Positions 15,911 to 17,653 of a stretch of 17,653 nucleotides of DNA are shown one piece after another. Position 1 is the first letter of the stretch; each line of letters opens with the position of its first letter. A model generated the notes under the pieces. That model ran no database searches. It saw only the letters and a program-made list of their open reading frames with translations, and had not been told where the DNA came from. Source of the stretch: Acholeplasmataceae bacterium UBA6235 (GTDB lineage Bacteria > Bacillota_I > Bacilli_A > Acholeplasmatales > UBA5453). The DNA is taken from contig DJWH01000037.1 in NCBI GenBank assembly GCA_002441525.1, positions 1 to 17,653 of the forward strand. The letters are read 5' to 3'. Made by a program: the position numbers and the translations under genes.

Positions 15911-16672
15911 ATGATACTAAATGAACGTCAGCGCAAGATTTTTGAAATCATCAAGAAAGAGAAAACCATATCCAACAAAAGTCTTCAGAATAAACTCTTT
16001 ATCAGTGAATCTACGTTAAGAAGAGATTTGAATGAAATGGAGCGACAAGGGATCATTCATCGAACCCATGGTCATTCTTCATTAATAGAATCCTCATCCA
16101 GAGAATCATCCATTTTGGTGAGGGTTCAAACCCAAGTCAAAGAAAAAAACAGCATCGCGGTTAAATGCGCGACGCTGTTATCAAAGAATGAATCTTATTT
16201 TGTGGATTCTAGTTCCACGGCTGGCTATGTTTTACCTCTATTGGATAATCTACCGAATGTGACGGTGATTACCAATGGGTTAAACAACGCAGCCATTTTA
16301 ACTCAAAGCCCTAATGTTCGGGTATATCTGCCTGGCGGTATCATCTATAACAATACAAACTCTGTACTTGGTATTGATACTGTCAATTACATTAAACATT
16401 TCAATTGTAACGCTTTTATCTTTTCCTGTGGGGGAATATCCCTGGCTTCTGGTATTACAGAGGCTTCTTTGGAACAAGCTTTAGTTAAACGAGAAATGAT
16501 GAATCATTCAAAGGTTCATGTATTGTTGGTAGACCATACCAAATTCGACAAGATCTTCTTATGTAAGACTTGTGAATTTGAAGATATTGATTATGTTATT
16601 ACCGATAAGATGCCAAGTGAGGCATATGTAGAAGCATTTAAAAAATCAGGAACGACCTTGTTGATTGCGTAA
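15911..16672 (+). CDS. rhaR: DeoR-family transcriptional regulator, probable rhamnose regulator
   Basis: 253 aa. The N-terminal winged helix-turn-helix spans about residues 5-55 (NERQRKIFEII, then ISESTLRRDLNEMERQGIIHRTHG, the DeoR signature). The C-terminal sugar-phosphate-sensing domain runs from about 75 to 235, with VDSSSTAGYV, VITNG, PGGIIYN, FSCGGIS and LLVDHTKF landmarks. Start choice: GGAGGAATTT lies directly before the ATG at 15911; the longer frame would need a TTG. The gene diverges from the rhamnose operon, the classic position for a local repressor. DeoR-type RhaR proteins control rhamnose genes in Bacillus subtilis and Rhizobium, with a pathway intermediate as likely signal. The target is inferred from position. 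No terminator is seen right after its stop, which lies 4 bases from the end of a converging gene. Confidence 0.88.
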   Translation: MILNERQRKIFEIIKKEKTISNKSLQNKLFISESTLRRDLNEMERQGIIHRTHGHSSLIESSSRESSILVRVQTQVKEKNSIAVKCATLLSKNESYFVDSSSTAGYVLPLLDNLPNVTVITNGLNNAAILTQSPNVRVYLPGGIIYNNTNSVLGIDTVNYIKHFNCNAFIFSCGGISLASGITEASLEQALVKREMMNHSKVHVLLVDHTKFDKIFLCKTCEFEDIDYVITDKMPSEAYVEAFKKSGTTLLIA

Positions 16673-16676
16673 TAAA

Positions 16677-17381
16677 CTACAATACTTCAATCTTCAAAAT
16701 ATCACGAGGGTTAATTTGTAGTCCGAAATTATCATGTGAAGAACACATCAACTTAAGTTTTTCTAAATCATCACCAAATGTTATATACATTAATGCTTCA
16801 CTTACATAATACATCAGTTTATCAATGGTTAAATTATCTACTTTGAACTTGATTATTAAAGATTTAGATGCAGAAAGATATAGCCTTTCATCATATCCTA
16901 AAGCAACTAATAAATCAGCCACAAATTCACTTCCATTTAAATATTGATGTGAGCATGTATCATCTATAAAACCATGCTCTTTTATAAAGAATCCATATGG
17001 TCCAGCGTTATAATTAGATAACCTTAATCTACTCGCAAGTAATATTCTGTCATATAATATCGCCATTATTTCACTTTTTGAGTGAACTCCATAAAGTGAT
17101 GATATTTCATCAACAATACTATCCATAACATGCGGTAATGATTTTAAACCACTCGAGAATAAATCGGGGTTTAACGTTTTAGTAAAGTGATAGAAACAAA
17201 CGGGAATGCTTTTCTTTGTATCTAAATCATATTTGCTTAAAATAGATTTTATTTTCAAACTAATAGCATCTTGGTGACAATTTCTTATCTCTTTTTTTAT
17301 TTCATGTAGTTTTTCTATGCTAATACTCAAAATTTGAATAAGACTGTTTTCACAATCCTTTATATTTTCACAGCTAAGCAT
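16677..17381 (-). CDS. Conserved-looking hypothetical protein of unknown function
   Basis: 234 aa; family not recognised. Start choice: GAGGTG lies 9 bases before the ATG at 17381, downstream of a good promoter; the frame open to 17432 would overlap that promoter. The N-terminal 50 residues are charged and helical. A segment VCFYHFTKTLNP (about 61-72) followed by a Gly-Leu turn, and a later AGPYGFFIKEHGF (126-138), look like conserved core motifs. The Y-H-x-T start recalls the opening strand of some ADP-ribosyltransferase-like proteins, a weak resemblance only. It has no signal peptide or membrane helix. Its base and codon use is visibly more AT-rich than the rhamnose operon, it stands alone between unrelated genes, and its 3' end meets rhaR head-on with a 4-base gap. 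These points hint at acquisition by transfer. Confidence 0.7.
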   Translation of the reverse strand: MLSCENIKDCENSLIQILSISIEKLHEIKKEIRNCHQDAISLKIKSILSKYDLDTKKSIPVCFYHFTKTLNPDLFSSGLKSLPHVMDSIVDEISSLYGVHSKSEIMAILYDRILLASRLRLSNYNAGPYGFFIKEHGFIDDTCSHQYLNGSEFVADLLVALGYDERLYLSASKSLIIKFKVDNLTIDKLMYYVSEALMYITFGDDLEKLKLMCSSHDNFGLQINPRDILKIEVL

Positions 17382-17403
17382 AACAATAATCACCTCTATG
17401 AGT

Positions 17404-17432
17404 ATTATAGTGATACAACACGAAATGTACAA
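17404..17432 (-). promoter_or_regulatory. Promoter of the hypothetical gene
   Basis: On the minus strand a perfect -10 box TATAAT (17409-17404) is preceded, 17 bases away, by TTGTAC (17432-17427), a weak -35. The start would fall near 17397, about 16 bases before the ATG at 17381. GTTGTA occurs twice in the spacer region, 14 bases apart, and might be a regulator contact, but this is not distinctive. Confidence 0.6.
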
Positions 17433-17433
17433 C

Positions 17434-17470
17434 CTGAAAAAAGAAATCTCAGAAATATTTTCCTGAGATT
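17434..17470 (-). terminator. Intrinsic terminator after ilvE
   Basis: On the minus strand an 8-base-pair stem (AATCTCAG with CTGAGATT, 17470-17463 and 17452-17445) with a 10-base loop is followed by the T-rich run TCTTTTTT. It lies 13 bases after the ilvE stop codon and just before the promoter of the hypothetical gene, so it isolates the two genes. Confidence 0.75.
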
Positions 17471-17483
17471 AGTTATTGAATAT

Positions 17484-17653
17484 TTATTTGATTATCTGAA
17501 TCCACTCGCGATGAATCGCAGTGGATTTTGTTTTTATTTCATCCAATGTTTCATATAATCTTTTCGCAATCGGACCAATATCATCAGATATATGATAATT
17601 AGTGCCTTTATACTCAATTAATCCTACAGGTGAGATGGTTGCTGCTGTACCAG
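17484..17653 (-). CDS. ilvE: Branched-chain amino acid aminotransferase, C-terminal end (partial)
   Basis: Only the last 55 codons are in the window; the gene continues beyond the right edge. The translation begins GTAATISPVGLIEYKG, the conserved segment of fold-type IV PLP aminotransferases that helps bind the cofactor phosphate (GTAA-x-I/V-SPVG), continues with GPIAKRLYETLDEI, and ends HREWIQIIK before TAA. These match the C-terminus of IlvE, which interconverts leucine, isoleucine and valine with their keto acids using glutamate. It is too short to show the catalytic lysine. It is unrelated to the rhamnose operon and closed off by its own terminator. A D-amino-acid or other class IV aminotransferase is less likely given the GTAATISPVG form. 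Confidence 0.85.
   Translation of the reverse strand, partial: GTAATISPVGLIEYKGTNYHISDDIGPIAKRLYETLDEIKTKSTAIHREWIQIIK
17499..17540 (+). terminator. Terminator-like hairpin on the plus strand, inside the ilvE 3' end
   Basis: Plus-strand stem of 12 base pairs with one bulged C: AATCCACT (17499-17506) and GCGA (17508-17511) pair with TCGC (17516-17519) and AGTGGATT (17520-17527) around a TGAA loop. The T tract TTGTTTTTATTT follows at once. It has the form of a strong rho-independent terminator reading rightward, antisense to ilvE. The only plus-strand gene that could use it is rhaR, about 830 bases upstream. Confidence 0.5.

Noticed and set aside
16720..16775. Small inverted repeats (ATGTG with CACAT; AACTTAAGTT) as a terminator of rhaR
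   Set aside because: The stems are very short and AT-rich, and lie inside the converging gene. They are not convincing as a terminator.
1..17653. CRISPR arrays, insertion sequences, tRNA or rRNA genes
   Set aside because: No regularly spaced repeats, transposase-like proteins, terminal inverted repeats or tRNA-like folds were noticed on reading the sequence.

Overview
The window comes from a low-GC Gram-positive-type bacterium, most likely a wall-less relative of Acholeplasma (Acholeplasmatales or Izemoplasmatales). TGA is used as a real stop in six genes and Trp is always TGG, so this is not the Mycoplasma code. Lipoprotein signal peptides, strong GGAGG-type ribosome binding sites and a surface protein held by a bare C-terminal membrane helix (no sortase motif) fit that placement. 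This is inference from sequence style only.

Layout. From 15730 down to 27 (minus strand) lies one very compact operon of 12 genes, joined by overlaps or gaps of 0 to 46 bases. In transcription order it holds a Gfo/Idh/MocA oxidoreductase, rhamnulokinase rhaB, L-rhamnose isomerase rhaA, rhamnulose-1-phosphate aldolase rhaD, a lipoprotein of unrecognised family, a signal-less paralogue of it, a large two-lectin-like-domain surface protein, an SGNH-esterase lipoprotein, a GH65 glycoside phosphorylase, and a CUT1 sugar ABC importer (binding lipoprotein plus two permeases, no ATPase). A DeoR-family regulator (probable rhaR) is transcribed the other way from a 180-base divergent control region. That region carries back-to-back promoters, phased direct repeats and a good CcpA-type cre candidate. 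Beyond rhaR, in converging orientation, lies an AT-rich orphan gene of unknown function, then an intrinsic terminator and the 3' end of a branched-chain aminotransferase gene (ilvE) cut by the window edge.

How the genes fit together (inference). Surface lipoproteins and the anchored protein would bind and trim or deacetylate a rhamnose-containing glycan. The importer would take up an oligosaccharide. The GH65 enzyme would split it with phosphate, plausibly as a glucosyl-rhamnose phosphorylase giving beta-glucose 1-phosphate and L-rhamnose. RhaA, RhaB and RhaD would then convert rhamnose to dihydroxyacetone phosphate and lactaldehyde.

The most unusual point is at 10009-10017. The unknown lipoprotein and its signal-less paralogue are in the same reading frame and are separated only by one TAG codon and two sense codons, so the pair could be one two-domain lipoprotein that is split, or joined by stop-codon readthrough.
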